Counted from the first letter of the stretch, positions 1-9,997 are shown. The stretch: 64,000 bases of DNA from Pseudonocardia ammonioxydans (GCF_900115005.1 NZ_FOUY01000005.1:179547-243546); one strand, 5' to 3'. Notes: generated by a model not told the origin, from the letters alone. Numbers and translations: made by a program.

Positions 1-678
1 GTGTCCCGGCTGCGCCGGCTGCTGGATCTCGACGCCGACCCGCAGGCCGTCGACACCGTCCTGGCCGCCGATCGGGTACTGGCGCCGCTGGTCGCGGCGA
101 CACCGGGGATCCGGCTGGCCGGCACCGCGGACCCCGCGGAGACCGCGGTGCGGACCGTGCTCGGCCAGCAGGTCTCGGTCGCCGCGGCCCGGACGGCCGC
201 GTCCCGGCTGGCCGCCGAGCACGGCCCCGCGCTGCCCGCGGAGCTGCGCGACGAGGACACCGGCGGGGCACCCGATCTGCTGTTCCCCACGGCCGAGGCC
301 CTGTCCGGGGCGGAGCTCGCCGGCCCGGCCCGCCGCGCGGCGTCACTGCGTGGGCTGTGCGGCGCACTCGCGACCGGCGCGCTGGTCCTCGACCCCGGCC
401 GTGACCCCGCGGCCCTGCGTGCCGAGCTCCGCGACCTGCCCGGGATCGGCCCCTGGAGCGCCGGGTATCTCGCGATGCGGGTGCTCGGCGATCCCGACGA
501 GCTGCTGGAGTCCGACCTCGCGGTGCGCCGCGGGGCCGCCGCACTCGGCCTGCCCGGGGACGCCGCCGCGCTCGCGGCGCGCGCCCGCTCCTGGGCCCCC
601 TGGCGGTCCTACGCCGCCACCCATCTCTGGCGGGCCGCGACGCCCGCCCCCGCACCCGTCTCCGGGAGGAACGCATGA
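1..678 (+). CDS. DNA-3-methyladenine glycosylase 2 (AlkA type), 5' end outside window
   Basis: Base-excision repair glycosylase of the HhH-GPD superfamily, which removes alkylated purines. The last 225 residues are visible. A helix-hairpin-helix segment LPGIGPWSAGY lies near residues 145-155, and the catalytic Asp is in ESDLAVRRG at about residue 172. Family proteins are larger, often with an N-terminal Ada-like or AlkA N domain. The frame is open from base 1, so the GTG at position 1 is probably internal and the gene truncated by the window edge. The stop overlaps the ogt start (ATGA), so the two alkylation-repair genes are translationally coupled. Confidence 0.85.
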   Translation: MSRLRRLLDLDADPQAVDTVLAADRVLAPLVAATPGIRLAGTADPAETAVRTVLGQQVSVAAARTAASRLAAEHGPALPAELRDEDTGGAPDLLFPTAEALSGAELAGPARRAASLRGLCGALATGALVLDPGRDPAALRAELRDLPGIGPWSAGYLAMRVLGDPDELLESDLAVRRGAAALGLPGDAAALAARARSWAPWRSYAATHLWRAATPAPAPVSGRNA

Positions 679-1187
679 GCACCGCCGTCCGGGCCACCAG
701 GGACACCCCCGCCGGGCCCTTCACCGCCGTCGTCGACGCGGACGGCTACGTCCTCGCGTCCGGCTGGACCGCCTCGGTCGACGAGCTGCTGGGGCTGATC
801 CACCCCTCGCTGGCCCCGACCGACGTCGTCGAGGGCGAGCTCGGGCCGGTCGGGGAGGCGATCGACCGCTACCACGACGGTGACCTGTCGGCGATCGACG
901 GCGTCGGCGTCCGGCAGCGGTCGGGCCCGTACCGCGAGCACGCCTGGGACGTGCTGCGGACGGTCCCGGCCGGTGCCCCGGTCACCTACACCGGCTACGC
1001 CGTGAAGACCGGCCGGCCGGCCGCCGTCCGGGCCGCGGCCGGCGCCTGCGCGCACAACGCCGCGGCCCTGTTCGTGCCGTGCCACCGGGTGCTGCGCACC
1101 GACGGCACGCTCGGCGGTTTCCGCTGGGGCCTGCCGGTCAAGCGGTGGCTGCTCGACCACGAGTCGGCCGACCTGCGGCTGGGCTGA
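675..1187 (+). CDS. ogt: methylated-DNA--protein-cysteine methyltransferase
   Basis: Suicide repair protein that transfers the O6-alkyl group of guanine to its own cysteine. The active-site signature VPCHRVL is present with Cys at residue 136, followed by GGFRWGLPVKRWLL, which resembles the usual substrate-pocket segment. The 170-residue length is normal for Ogt. It overlaps the glycosylase stop by 4 bp and so forms an alkylation-damage operon with it. It converges on the DUF4232 gene with a 7-bp gap. Confidence 0.93.
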   Translation: MSTAVRATRDTPAGPFTAVVDADGYVLASGWTASVDELLGLIHPSLAPTDVVEGELGPVGEAIDRYHDGDLSAIDGVGVRQRSGPYREHAWDVLRTVPAGAPVTYTGYAVKTGRPAAVRAAAGACAHNAAALFVPCHRVLRTDGTLGGFRWGLPVKRWLLDHESADLRLG

Positions 1188-1194
1188 GGTCCGT

Positions 1195-1725
1195 TCAGCC
1201 GGCGGTGTGCTCGGTGAACGGGCCGACCTGGATGCCCGCGTCGACGCCGAGGGGGCCGTACGCGGTGAACGCGCCCGGGATCTCCCCGCCCGGGGCGTGC
1301 GGTGTGAAGTCGATCCGGTTGGCCTGGGCGGGCCCGGCGGAGTTCGGCACCTGGACGTCAAACCGGACCGGGTTCGCCGGGCCGAACTCGACCGGCCGGG
1401 TCTGGTCGCCGTAGGGGACGCTGTCGACCGCGCGGGGCGATCCGTTCAGGCTGAAGACCAGGTTCGACGGCGACCCCTGCAGCGTGCAGTCCGCGGTGCC
1501 GGGGGCGGCGGTGAGCACGACCGCGTAGTGCCGGTGCCCGGCACTGGCCGGGGCGGGCTCGACGACGGCGCGCTGGTTCGCCGGCCGGCAGGCGCTCGGA
1601 GCGGGGTCGGTGACCGGGTCGGCGTTCGCGACGCCGGCCGGCACCAGCACCGCCGCGGCGGTGGCGAGGGCGGCGGCGGTGGTCGCGGCGGTCCGTGCGA
1701 TGGTGCGGGCGAGTCGGGTGGTCAT
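1195..1725 (-). CDS. secreted DUF4232-type protein
   Basis: A 176-residue exported protein. The start at 1725 is chosen over an upstream in-frame codon because GAGAGG sits just before it and a clean signal peptide follows (basic MTTRLARTIART, alanine/valine core, cleavage near ANA-DP at about residue 35). The mature part has the DUF4232 pattern: SACRP, HRHYAVVLTA, then a second Cys in DCTLQG, and a C-terminal VGPFTEH. Two cysteines probably make one disulfide. The function of the family is unknown; it is common as a secreted or lipo-protein in actinobacteria. Confidence 0.7.
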   Translation of the reverse strand: MTTRLARTIARTAATTAAALATAAAVLVPAGVANADPVTDPAPSACRPANQRAVVEPAPASAGHRHYAVVLTAAPGTADCTLQGSPSNLVFSLNGSPRAVDSVPYGDQTRPVEFGPANPVRFDVQVPNSAGPAQANRIDFTPHAPGGEIPGAFTAYGPLGVDAGIQVGPFTEHTAG

Positions 1726-1964
1726 CGGATACCTCTCTCGGTCCTCGGTCCATGCGGTGCCGCTCCGGATCCCGGAGCGCTGACACCGGAGAAGACGCGT
1801 GCATCGCGCAACCGTTCGCCCGACGTGTCGTTCGCCTCGCCGAGGCAACCTCAGCGCCCGTTCGGCCGTCGGCCACTGCGCCGTTCGGTCCACAGATGCC
1901 GCGGACACGCCCGCGACCTGCGCGTTCGCCGAGATTGTCGGGGGTGCGGTGCACGCTGCGTGGC

Positions 1965-3539
1965 GTGGATGCGATCAGTCTGCTCGTCGGGACCCTGCTC
2001 GGCGCCCTCGTCGCCGCGGCCGTCACCTGGGTGCTCGCCGCCGCCCGGTTCCGTGCCGAGGCGGCGGAGGCGGCCCGGGCCGCGGCCAACACCGCCGCGA
2101 CCACCCGGGCGGAGTCGGCGGGCCTGCGCGCCGAGCGCACCGGCCTGCTCGAGCGGATCGAGGAGATGCACGAGTCGCTCGACGAGGCGACGACGCGGGC
2201 CCGGCGCGCCGAGTCCGACGCCGCCGGGGCGAACGCCGCCCTGCAGGCCGAGCGCCAGGCCCGCACCGAGGCCGAGGCCGGCATGAAGGACTCGTTCGCC
2301 GCCCTGTCGCAGGATGCGCTGGCCCGCAACAACGAGGCGTTCGTGGCACTGGCCGAGAGCCGGATCAAGGAGGCGACCGCCGCGCTGTCCGAGCGGGCCC
2401 AGGGCGACGAGGCGGCCCGGGCGAAGTCCGTCGAGCAGATGCTCGACCCGGTCGCGGCCGCGCTCGGCCGGGTCGAGGGGCAGCTGCGGTCGGTGGAGAA
2501 GGAGCGCGAGTCCGCCTACGCGGGGCTGCGCGAGCAGGTGCGGGCGATGGCGGCGAGCTCGGAGAAGCTCGGCACCGAGACCAAGGCGCTGGTCAACGCG
2601 CTGCGCGCCCCGCAGGTGCGGGGCCGCTGGGGCGAGATGCAGCTGCAGCGGGTCGCCGAGATGGCCGGGATGGTGGAGCACTGCGACTTCTCCACGCAGG
2701 TGTCGGCCGACGGGGAGGACGGCGGCGTCCGCCCGGACATGCTCGTGCACCTCGCCGGGGGCAAGCAGGTCGTGGTGGACGCCAAGGTGCCGTTCGCGGC
2801 CTACCTGGAGGCGGTCGAGGCCGGCGATCCCGAGGTGCACGCGCAGAAGCTCACCGCGCACGCCCGGCAGCTGCGCGCCCACGTCGACCAGCTGGCCGGC
2901 AAGGCGTACTGGGAGGCGTTCGAGCCGACGCCGGAGTTCGTGGTGCTGTTCGTCCCCGGGGACCCGTTCCTGGAGGCGGCCCTGCGCTCGGACCCCGGGC
3001 TGCTGGAGCACGCGTTCGGTCGCCACGTCGTGCTCGCGACACCGACGACGCTGGTCGCGCTGCTGCGCACGGTCGCCTACGGCTGGAAGCAGGAGGCGCT
3101 GGCCCGCAACGCCGCGCAGGTGCACAAGCTGGGCCGGGAGCTGCACGGCCGGCTCGCCACGATGGGCACCCACGTGGCGCGGCTCGGGCGCAGCCTCGAC
3201 TCGGTGGTGGAGAGCTACAACCGCACGGTCTCCTCACTGGAGGCCCGGGTGCTGGTCAGCGCCCGCCGGTTCACCGAGCTCCAGGTGGCCGACGGCGAGC
3301 TCGACACCCCGGCCACGGTGGACCGCACCCCCCGGGGGGTCTCGGCGCCCGAGCTGGTCGCCTCGGCCGGGGAGTCGCTGGTCTCGCTGGAGGACCTCGG
3401 GCGCGCCGCGGAACCCGACGGGCCGGACGGGCGGGTCCGCACGCCGTGGGCCGACGCGGGCCGGGCCGGGCCGCGCGGCGACGGCGGCCCGGCGCCGGAC
3501 GAGGGGCCCGGTTCGCTCCGGAAGGGGGAGTTAGGCTGA
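1965..3539 (+). CDS. rmuC: DNA recombination protein RmuC
   Basis: A 524-residue RmuC-family protein that limits recombination at inverted repeats in E. coli. It has one N-terminal membrane segment (ISLLVGTLLGALVAAAVTWVLAA), a long Ala/Glu/Arg coiled coil to about residue 215, then the conserved nuclease-like core beginning RGRWGEMQLQR near residue 219, with DAKVPFAAYLEAVE and FVPGDPFLEAAL. GTG at 1965 is chosen because it places the membrane segment at the N-terminus; the open frame upstream to 1695 is basic and uninformative. The C-terminal 60 residues are acidic and low-complexity. It is followed within 5 bp by the DUF6542 gene. Confidence 0.9.
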   Translation: MDAISLLVGTLLGALVAAAVTWVLAAARFRAEAAEAARAAANTAATTRAESAGLRAERTGLLERIEEMHESLDEATTRARRAESDAAGANAALQAERQARTEAEAGMKDSFAALSQDALARNNEAFVALAESRIKEATAALSERAQGDEAARAKSVEQMLDPVAAALGRVEGQLRSVEKERESAYAGLREQVRAMAASSEKLGTETKALVNALRAPQVRGRWGEMQLQRVAEMAGMVEHCDFSTQVSADGEDGGVRPDMLVHLAGGKQVVVDAKVPFAAYLEAVEAGDPEVHAQKLTAHARQLRAHVDQLAGKAYWEAFEPTPEFVVLFVPGDPFLEAALRSDPGLLEHAFGRHVVLATPTTLVALLRTVAYGWKQEALARNAAQVHKLGRELHGRLATMGTHVARLGRSLDSVVESYNRTVSSLEARVLVSARRFTELQVADGELDTPATVDRTPRGVSAPELVASAGESLVSLEDLGRAAEPDGPDGRVRTPWADAGRAGPRGDGGPAPDEGPGSLRKGELG

Positions 3540-3543
3540 CCGG

Positions 3544-4674
3544 GTGACCTCGACGCGCACCAGCTCGGCCCGCCGGCCCGGCGGGTCGTCGTCCCGGCCG
3601 CCTGCTCCCCGGCGGGGTGGCTGGCCGGTCCGGGAGCGGTCGCTGCTGCGTCCCGTACTCGGGATCCCGCCGGTCGCCGCGATCGGGCTGGCCGTGGGCA
3701 CGACCGCACTGGGCGTGTTCGTCGACCTGCTCCGGATCGGCACGGTCGGCCGGATCTTCGAGATCGGGTACCTGCTCGGCTGCGTGCTCGCGGCCTGCTG
3801 GGTGCGCCGCCGCAGCATCTTCCTGCCCGCGGTGCAGCCACCGCTGCTGCTCGCCGTCGTCGTGCCGGCGATGGCGGTGCTGATCGGCGCCCCGACCGGC
3901 GGCGGCGCGGCCCAGAGCGTGCTCATGGCCGGGGCACCGCTGATCAACGCGTTCCCGGCGATGGCGCTGACGACGGTGGTCGTCCTGCTGGTCACCGTGT
4001 ACCGGCTGCTGCGCCAGCGGCTCGGGCCCGACGACGCGCTCGGACGGCTGCGGAGCCGGCTCGGGCGGGATCCGGGCGGGCACGCCCCCGACGGGCCGCG
4101 ACGGGCCGAGCCCGGACCGGCCGGTCGCCGCCCCGGCTCCGAGGCACCGTCCTCGTCCCGGCCGGGCGGCGGCAGGCCCTCCCGGGCGAGCGGTCCGCAG
4201 CCGGGGTCCGACACCGCGGGCCGCCGGCGCCCGGGCTCCGCGAACCGCGCCGGCGGCCGTGACGGTGCGGCCGGTGACCGCGGCACCTCCCGCGACGGCC
4301 GCGGCACCTCCGGCGACGGCCGGGGCGGCGAACGCGGCGGCCGGGGCAGCGATCGCGACGGCCGGGGCAGCGACCGCGACGGCCAGGGGCGACGGGGCGG
4401 CGACCGCGACGGCCGAGATCGCGACGGCCGCGGTGGACGGGGCGGCGACCGCGGAGGCCGGACCGGGGACGGCGGCGCCGAGCCCCGCGCCCGCCGGGGC
4501 CGGGCCGGCGGAGCGACCCGCTCCGGCGGATCGGCCGGCTCGGGAGGAGCGGCGGGCTCCGGCGGATCCGGCGGCGGCACCGGTCGCTCGGGGTCGGCGT
4601 CCGGCAGCGGCGCACGGTCCGCACCGGGGACACGCGGCGGGTCCTCCGCCCGGACACGCCGGGGGACCCGCTGA
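3544..4674 (+). CDS. DUF6542-type membrane protein with Gly/Arg/Asp-rich tail
   Basis: A 376-residue protein of unknown function. Residues about 1-35 are basic and disordered. Residues about 38-155 hold four predicted membrane helices (PPVAAIGLAVGTTALGVFV, IGYLLGCVLAACWV, PPLLLAVVVPAMAVLIG, FPAMALTTVVVLLVTVY), matching DUF6542. After about residue 165 the protein is entirely low-complexity, with imperfect GRG/DRDG repeats around 4240-4480, resembling an RGG-type disordered cytoplasmic tail. The GTG start lies 4 bp after rmuC, so the two are probably co-transcribed. Confidence 0.65.
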   Translation: MTSTRTSSARRPGGSSSRPPAPRRGGWPVRERSLLRPVLGIPPVAAIGLAVGTTALGVFVDLLRIGTVGRIFEIGYLLGCVLAACWVRRRSIFLPAVQPPLLLAVVVPAMAVLIGAPTGGGAAQSVLMAGAPLINAFPAMALTTVVVLLVTVYRLLRQRLGPDDALGRLRSRLGRDPGGHAPDGPRRAEPGPAGRRPGSEAPSSSRPGGGRPSRASGPQPGSDTAGRRRPGSANRAGGRDGAAGDRGTSRDGRGTSGDGRGGERGGRGSDRDGRGSDRDGQGRRGGDRDGRDRDGRGGRGGDRGGRTGDGGAEPRARRGRAGGATRSGGSAGSGGAAGSGGSGGGTGRSGSASGSGARSAPGTRGGSSARTRRGTR

Positions 4675-4890
4675 CCGACCGGCACTCGCCGTTCCGGGTC
4701 GCAACCGAGTTCGCACTCGGCTCGCGATCAGCATTACCGCAGGTGAGCGGCCGGGATGTACCCCGGCGCCGCCGTTCGGGCGAACACAACGGAGAATCGA
4801 CGCAACCCCACGCCCCACCCGGGCGTCATACACACAGCGGGGCAGGTGTGGCCCCGCCGCTCCCCGACGCACCGGACGACCTGGAGAACG

Positions 4891-5433
4891 ATGTCCACCA
4901 CCCGGAACACCCGCTTCCCCCGGCCCGCGGTCCTCGTCGCACTCGTGACGGCCGCGCTGGCGCTGATCGGTGTCGGGACGGCACTGGCCGGGACACCCGC
5001 GGCGCAGGCGTTCCGCGACCAGCCGCTGGTGCCGGGCACGCCGTGCACCGTCACCGCGCGGGCCTGTGTGGACCTCGACTCCCAGCAGTCCTGGCTGTTC
5101 CAGGACGGCAAGGTCGTCAACGGCCCGGTCCCGGTCGCGATCGGCGGTCCCGGCAAGGAGACCCCGGTGGGTCACTCGCTGCGCGTGTACCGCAAGGAGG
5201 AGCTGCACCACAGCGGTGAGTACACCGCCACCAACGGTGAGCCCGCCCCGATGCCGTGGGCGGTGTTCTTCCAGGACGGCGGCATCGCGTTCCACGAGGG
5301 CCGCACCGACACCCCGTCGGCCGGCTGCGTCCGGCTGACCGCGGAGAACGCCAAGATCTGGTTCAACCACCTGCAGATCGGCGACCAGGTCCAGGTCGTC
5401 TCGGCGCAGGCGGTGCACGCCGCCCGCGGCTGA
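4891..5433 (+). CDS. L,D-transpeptidase (YkuD), exported
   Basis: Peptidoglycan cross-linking or murein-tailoring enzyme of the YkuD fold, 180 residues. The ATG at 4891 is preceded by GGAG and opens a membrane-targeting segment (PAVLVALVTAALALIGVGTALAG). The catalytic motif is HEGRTDTPSAGCVRLT with Cys at residue 146 and the upstream His in IAFHEG. It lacks the Ig-like domains of mycobacterial LdtB, so it is a minimal single-domain form. A strong hairpin follows the gene. Confidence 0.85.
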   Translation: MSTTRNTRFPRPAVLVALVTAALALIGVGTALAGTPAAQAFRDQPLVPGTPCTVTARACVDLDSQQSWLFQDGKVVNGPVPVAIGGPGKETPVGHSLRVYRKEELHHSGEYTATNGEPAPMPWAVFFQDGGIAFHEGRTDTPSAGCVRLTAENAKIWFNHLQIGDQVQVVSAQAVHAARG

Positions 5434-5452
5434 CACCCGCCCCCACACCACA

Positions 5453-5492
5453 CGAAGGGCCCCGGATCGCGTCGGCGATCCGGGGCCCTTCG
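5453..5492. terminator. bidirectional hairpin between L,D-transpeptidase and ispH
   Basis: A perfect 18-bp inverted repeat (arms 5453-5470 and 5475-5492) with a 4-base loop GTCG, between two convergent genes. Neither side has a long T-tract, as is common for actinobacterial hairpins. Confidence 0.85.
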
Positions 5493-5525
5493 TCCGTCTC
5501 CGGAGCGACCTGACGCTGCCCGGCC

Positions 5526-6491
5526 TCAGCCCTTGGCGGCGGCGGGCCGGGGCGGGCGCAGCTCGCGGGGCAGCGAGAAGACCAGCGTCTCCTCCGCGGT
5601 GTCGACCTCCTCGACCGAGCCGAAACCGCGCTCGGCGAGATGCTCGACGACCCCGCGCACCAGCACCTCGGGCACCGAGGCACCGCTGGTGACGCCCACC
5701 GTGTCCACGCCGTCGAGCCAGGCGTCGTCGATCTCCTTGGCGTAGTCGATCAGGTACGACGCGCCGGCGCCGGCCCCGAGCGCGACCTCGACCAGCCGCA
5801 CCGAGTTCGACGAGTTGCGAGAGCCGACGACCAGGACCAGGTCACAGCGCGGGGCCATCGTCTTCACCGCGACCTGGCGGTTCTGGGTGGCGTAGCAGAT
5901 GTCGTCCGACGGCGGGTCCTGCAGCTTCGGGAACCGCTCGCGCAGCGCGCGCACGGTCTGCATCGTCTCGTCGACCGACAACGTCGTCTGGGACAGCCAC
6001 ACGACCTTGTCCGGGTCGCGGACGGTGACCTTGTCGACGTCGGCGGCGGACTCGACGAGCTGGATGTGGTCGGGCGCCTCGCCGGAGGTGCCCTCGACCT
6101 CCTCGTGCCCGGCGTGGCCGACGAGCAGGATGTCGTAGTCCTCGCGGGCGAACCGCTTCGCCTCCTGGTGGACCTTCGTGACGAGCGGGCAGGTCGCGTC
6201 GATCGTCTTCAGCTCCCGGCCCTGCGCCTCCGCGCGCACCATGGGCGACACCCCGTGCGCGGAGAACACGACGTGCGCGCCCTCGGGGACCTCGGAGGCC
6301 TCCTCGACGAAGATCGCGCCGCGCTCGGCGAGGGTCTCGACGACGTGCTTGTTGTGCACGATCTCCTTGCGGACGTACACCGGGGCGCCGTACTTGTCGA
6401 GCGACTGCTCCACCGCCTCGACGGCGCGGTCGACGCCCGCACAGTAGCCGCGGGGCTTGGCGAGCAGGACCTGCTTGGCAGAACCGGACAT
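5526..6491 (-). CDS. ispH: 4-hydroxy-3-methylbut-2-enyl diphosphate reductase
   Basis: Last enzyme of the MEP isoprenoid pathway, reducing HMBPP to IPP and DMAPP with a [4Fe-4S] cluster. The three cluster cysteines are at residues 17 (PRGYCAGV), 101 (DATCPLV) and 199 ([11 protein letters not shown]). The proton-donor Glu is in GHEEVEGT (E131). Length 321 is normal. TAGGCT at 6498-6503 (minus strand) ends 6 nt before the ATG and no ribosome site is visible, so the message may be leaderless. Homologous to Mtb LytB2/Rv1110. Confidence 0.95.
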   Translation of the reverse strand: MSGSAKQVLLAKPRGYCAGVDRAVEAVEQSLDKYGAPVYVRKEIVHNKHVVETLAERGAIFVEEASEVPEGAHVVFSAHGVSPMVRAEAQGRELKTIDATCPLVTKVHQEAKRFAREDYDILLVGHAGHEEVEGTSGEAPDHIQLVESAADVDKVTVRDPDKVVWLSQTTLSVDETMQTVRALRERFPKLQDPPSDDICYATQNRQVAVKTMAPRCDLVLVVGSRNSSNSVRLVEVALGAGAGASYLIDYAKEIDDAWLDGVDTVGVTSGASVPEVLVRGVVEHLAERGFGSVEEVDTAEETLVFSLPRELRPPRPAAAKG

Positions 6492-6584
6492 GCCACCAGC
6501 CTACGGACCACGATCGGCCCGGGCAGCCGCACGTGACACGCTCGACCGCGCCCCCCGCGACACGAACCCGCCGGGCGGGTGACA

Positions 6585-7199
6585 ATGGCGCGCATGTCAC
6601 CGCTGCCGTTCCCCGTGCGCATCGCCGCCGGCCTCGTCGTGACGGCCGTCGAACAGGCCCGCGAGCTGCCCCGGCAGGCCGTCGAGCTGCCGGTGACCGC
6701 GGTCAGCCAGGCCCTGCAGGTGTCGATGCGGGTGCAGCAGAAGGTCACCGAGCTGGCGATCAAGGGTGATCGCGCGCTGGGGACGCTGCGGGCGGCCGAG
6801 GACGTCCCGAGCTGGGCGACCTTCGACGACGACCTGGTCGAGGAGACCGACCTGCGGCTCCCCGATCCGGAACCGGCCGCACGGCAGGCACCGGCCGCCC
6901 CCGGGGCCGAGCCGCGCAACGGCAGCGTCTCCGCGCTGCGCCCGGCCCGCACCGGGATCCCGATCGACCGGCCCGAGCGGCCCGCGACGGCGTCGAACCG
7001 GCCGGAGGCCGAGGCGGGCGCGCCGTACGCCGTCCCCGAGTACCCCACGCTCACGATCCCGCAGCTGCGCGGCAAGCTCCGCACGCTGAGCGTCGACGAC
7101 CTGTCCGACCTGCTGGCCTGGGAGACCGCGCACGAGAACCGGCCGGCTTACGTCACGATGCTGACGAACCGGATCGCGACGCTCTCCCAGGAGACGTGA
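6585..7199 (+). CDS. Rv1109c-like protein, possible lipid-droplet-associated small protein
   Basis: A protein of about 204 residues. The first 75 residues form an amphipathic alanine/valine/glutamine helix ([20 protein letters not shown] and onward). This is followed by a disordered middle and a C-terminal domain [21 protein letters not shown]...[15 protein letters not shown], typical of the family next to xseA in mycobacteria and rhodococci. Rhodococcal relatives coat lipid droplets; applying that here is inference. Starts at 6579 (GTG), 6585 or 6594 (ATG) are all possible. The stop overlaps the xseA start (GTGA). Confidence 0.6.
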   Translation: MARMSPLPFPVRIAAGLVVTAVEQARELPRQAVELPVTAVSQALQVSMRVQQKVTELAIKGDRALGTLRAAEDVPSWATFDDDLVEETDLRLPDPEPAARQAPAAPGAEPRNGSVSALRPARTGIPIDRPERPATASNRPEAEAGAPYAVPEYPTLTIPQLRGKLRTLSVDDLSDLLAWETAHENRPAYVTMLTNRIATLSQET

Positions 7200-8812
7200 G
7201 CCCCGCGAACGGCGGAAGCGACACGGGTGGGTCGGGCGGCTCCGATGGCTCGGCCGGCCCGGGCGGTTCCGCCGGCTCCGGCGGCTCCGGTGGCGGCAGG
7301 GCCAACACCGAGGAGAGCCCCTGGCCCGTCCGGACGGTCGCCCGCAAGATCGCCGAATGGATCGACCGGCTCGGGGCGGTGTGGGTCGAGGGGCAGCTCG
7401 CGCAGGTCAACGCCCGCTCCGCGACCGCCTTCCTGACCCTGCGCGACCCGGCCGCGGACGTCTCCTTGCAGCTCACCGCCCCGTCCGCGCTGGTGCGTGA
7501 GTCCGGCGAGGCCGTCGCCGAGGGCAGCCGGGTGATCGTGCGCGGCAAGCCGTCGTTCTACCTGGGCCGGGGAACGCTGAGCCTGCGCGTGGACCGCATC
7601 CGCGCCGTCGGGCTCGGTGAGCTGCTCGCCCGGATCGAACGCCTGCGCCGGCTGCTCGCCGCCGAGGGCCTGTTCGATCCGGCGCTCAAGCGGCGTCCCC
7701 CGCTGCTCCCGCACACCATCGGGCTGGTCACCGGGCGGGAATCGGCGGCCGAGCACGACGTCGTCACCAACGCCTCCGCGCGCTGGCCCGCGGTGCGGTT
7801 CCGGATCGAGAACGTCGCCGTGCAGGGCGGCCTCGCGGTGGAGCAGATCGTCGGCGCGCTGCGGGTACTGGACCGCGACCCGGACGTCGAGGTGATCGTT
7901 CTGGCCCGCGGCGGTGGCAGCGTGGAGGACCTGCTGCCGTTCTCCGACGAGACGCTGTGCCGGGCCGTCGCCGCCTCCCGGACACCGGTGGTGTCCGCGA
8001 TCGGGCACGAGCCGGACACCCCGCTGGTCGACCACGTCGCCGACGTCCGCTGCTCCACGCCCACCGAGGCCGGCCGCAGCCTGGTGCCCGACCTCGCCGA
8101 GGAGACCGCGCGGGTCGCCGGCCTGCGCGACCGGGCCCGGCGGGCCCTGCACGGCTGGGTGGACCGCGAGCAGCGGCGGCTGGCCGACCTGCGGCACCGT
8201 CCGGCGCTGGCCGACCCGCTGCGGATCGTCGAGACCCGGGAACGCGAGGTCGCCGAGGCCCGCACCGCGGCACACCGGGCCGTCCTGCGCCGGCTGGACC
8301 GGTCGTCGTCGGAGCTGGAGCACCTGACCGCGCGGCTGTCCGCGCTGGGCCCGACGGCGACGCTGGCGCGCGGCTACGCGATCGTGCAGCGCACCGGGAC
8401 CGGTCACGACGTCCCGCCCCTGCTGCGGTCGGCCGCCGAGGCCCCCGCCGGGACCACACTGCGGATCCGGGTCGCCGACGGCGCCGTCGCGGCGACGGCG
8501 ACCGGCCCCGCCGACGCACCGGCCGGTCACACCGACGCCACGGCTGCTGCCCCGGCCGCCGTCACAGGCAGCACCGCCGCCACGGACGGCACAGCCGGCA
8601 CCGACAGGACCGACAGCACCAGCACCGCCTCCGCAGCCGGCACCGACGGCACGGCCTCCGCAGCCGGCACCACCGACAACACGGCCAGCGCAGCCGACAC
8701 AGCCACCACCGCCGACACAGCCACCACCGCCGAGCCGGCGGCGCCGGCCGGCCCGCCCACCCGGCGCCGCCGGACGGCCCGGGCCGCGACCACCGCGAAG
8801 GAGACCGGATGA
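7196..8812 (+). CDS. xseA: exodeoxyribonuclease VII large subunit with low-complexity ends
   Basis: Catalytic and DNA-binding subunit of exonuclease VII, a single-strand-specific nuclease. After a Gly/Ser-rich start (about 35 residues) comes the OB-fold N domain ([19 protein letters not shown]), then the nuclease core with [31 protein letters not shown] and [13 protein letters not shown], then the helical C-terminal part with LARGYAIVQ. The last ~100 residues are an Ala/Thr/Asp/Gly repeat tail absent from typical XseA, which is about 400-450 residues. It overlaps the genes on both sides (GTGA, ATGA), so it is tightly coupled to xseB. Confidence 0.92.
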   Translation: MSPANGGSDTGGSGGSDGSAGPGGSAGSGGSGGGRANTEESPWPVRTVARKIAEWIDRLGAVWVEGQLAQVNARSATAFLTLRDPAADVSLQLTAPSALVRESGEAVAEGSRVIVRGKPSFYLGRGTLSLRVDRIRAVGLGELLARIERLRRLLAAEGLFDPALKRRPPLLPHTIGLVTGRESAAEHDVVTNASARWPAVRFRIENVAVQGGLAVEQIVGALRVLDRDPDVEVIVLARGGGSVEDLLPFSDETLCRAVAASRTPVVSAIGHEPDTPLVDHVADVRCSTPTEAGRSLVPDLAEETARVAGLRDRARRALHGWVDREQRRLADLRHRPALADPLRIVETREREVAEARTAAHRAVLRRLDRSSSELEHLTARLSALGPTATLARGYAIVQRTGTGHDVPPLLRSAAEAPAGTTLRIRVADGAVAATATGPADAPAGHTDATAAAPAAVTGSTAATDGTAGTDRTDSTSTASAAGTDGTASAAGTTDNTASAADTATTADTATTAEPAAPAGPPTRRRRTARAATTAKETG

Positions 8813-9027
8813 GCGAGCGACCGGCCGTCGACACCCTCGGCTACGAGCAGGCCCGCGACGAGCTCGTGGAGGTCGTGCGCGCCCTCGAGGTCGGCGGCCT
8901 GGGTCTGGACGAGTCCGTGGCGCTGTGGGAACGCGGCGAGGCGCTCGCGCGGCGGTGCGACGACCAGCTCGCCGGCGCCCGCACCCGGATCGAGGAGAAG
9001 CTGACCGAGGCCGAGGCCGACGGCTGA
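8809..9027 (+). CDS. xseB: exodeoxyribonuclease VII small subunit
   Basis: A 72-residue coiled-coil partner of XseA. The sequence [20 protein letters not shown]...[22 protein letters not shown] is the standard XseB signature. The ATG at 8809 overlaps the xseA stop (ATGA) and GAAGGAG lies upstream within xseA. The small subunits wrap the catalytic subunit, which fits the coupled translation. Confidence 0.93.
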   Translation: MSERPAVDTLGYEQARDELVEVVRALEVGGLGLDESVALWERGEALARRCDDQLAGARTRIEEKLTEAEADG

Positions 9028-9077
9028 ACCACCGGGGGCGGCTGCCCCGGCGACGGCGGGGTCCGCGGACGACCGGG

Positions 9078-9152
9078 CTGCTGACGGCCGCACTGTGGAC
9101 GGCCGCACTGTGGACGGCCGCGCTGCGAACGGCCGTAGTTCGGACGGCGGCC
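9078..9152. repeat. 15-bp tandem repeat after xseB
   Basis: Five head-to-tail copies of a 15-bp unit close to CTGTGGACGGCCGCA (starts 9078, 9093, 9108, 9123, 9138). The middle copies differ by one or two bases and the last is degenerate. It lies in the 150-bp gap between xseB and the convergent DUF4245 gene. Confidence 0.8.
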
Positions 9153-9181
9153 GGGCCACCGCCCGCCCCGACCGCCCCCGG

Positions 9182-9997
9182 TCAGCCGGTCGGCGCGCCG
9201 GCGGGCAGGACCCGGGCGGTCGCGAGGGAATCGGCCAGGGTCCGGAACTGCTCCTCGGACGCCGACCCGGTCACCAGGAACCGGACCTCGGGCTCACCGC
9301 CCAGGGTCGCGATCCGGAACGGCTCACCGCCCTCGCGCTGGTACACCTCCCAGGTCAGACCCCCGGCCTCGACGGTCCCCTGCATCCGGGGCGGGCCGTC
9401 GCCGCGGTCCGAGGAGCCGGACTCGGTGACGAGGACCCCCTCGGCGGAGGCGTCGGTCTGGACCAGGCTCAGGTAGTCGGCGTCCGGGGTCACGTAGCCG
9501 ACCCGCACCGCGGTGCCGCCGCCCTCGACCGGGCCGCGGTCGGTCGAGTTCGCGCGGAACGGCACGTCCGGCACCCGCAGCGGGAACGCCGACCCGAGGG
9601 CGTACTCGGTCAGCCGGGCACCGATGTCCACGCTCGGCCCCGACTCCGCGTTCTCGACCGGCCCGGCAGGGCTGAACGAGCAGGTGCCGACCGAGAACAG
9701 CACCAGCCCGATCGGGATCAGGATCACCAGCGCGCCGAGCATGTCCCGGATCGAGGTCTCCCCGCGTTCGGGCTTGCGCATGGCCCGCGGACCGATGCGG
9801 GGACGCGCGGGCGCCGCCGGGGCCGGCGACCCGCCGTCGTCGCCGCCCACAGTGCCGCCCACAGTGCCGCCCGCAGTGCCGGCCGCGGCAGCGCCGTCGG
9901 CGGCAGCAGCGTCGTCGGCAGCAGTGTCGGCGGAAGCGGCGCCCTCCGTGGAGGAGGACGAGGAGGGGGACGTGCTCGGGTCCGGTCGCGCACTCAC
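9182..9997 (-). CDS. DUF4245 membrane-anchored protein
   Basis: A 271-residue single-pass protein. Residues 1-75 are disordered and Ala/Gly/Ser-rich with TVGG repeats. One membrane helix follows ([23 protein letters not shown]) after the family segment RGETSIRDM. An extracytoplasmic domain ends in [21 protein letters not shown]. Function unknown. It is divergent from glpX, as Rv1100 is from Rv1099c in Mtb, which supports the assignment. Confidence 0.75.
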   Translation of the reverse strand: MSARPDPSTSPSSSSSTEGAASADTAADDAAAADGAAAAGTAGGTVGGTVGGDDGGSPAPAAPARPRIGPRAMRKPERGETSIRDMLGALVILIPIGLVLFSVGTCSFSPAGPVENAESGPSVDIGARLTEYALGSAFPLRVPDVPFRANSTDRGPVEGGGTAVRVGYVTPDADYLSLVQTDASAEGVLVTESGSSDRGDGPPRMQGTVEAGGLTWEVYQREGGEPFRIATLGGEPEVRFLVTGSASEEQFRTLADSLATARVLPAGAPTG

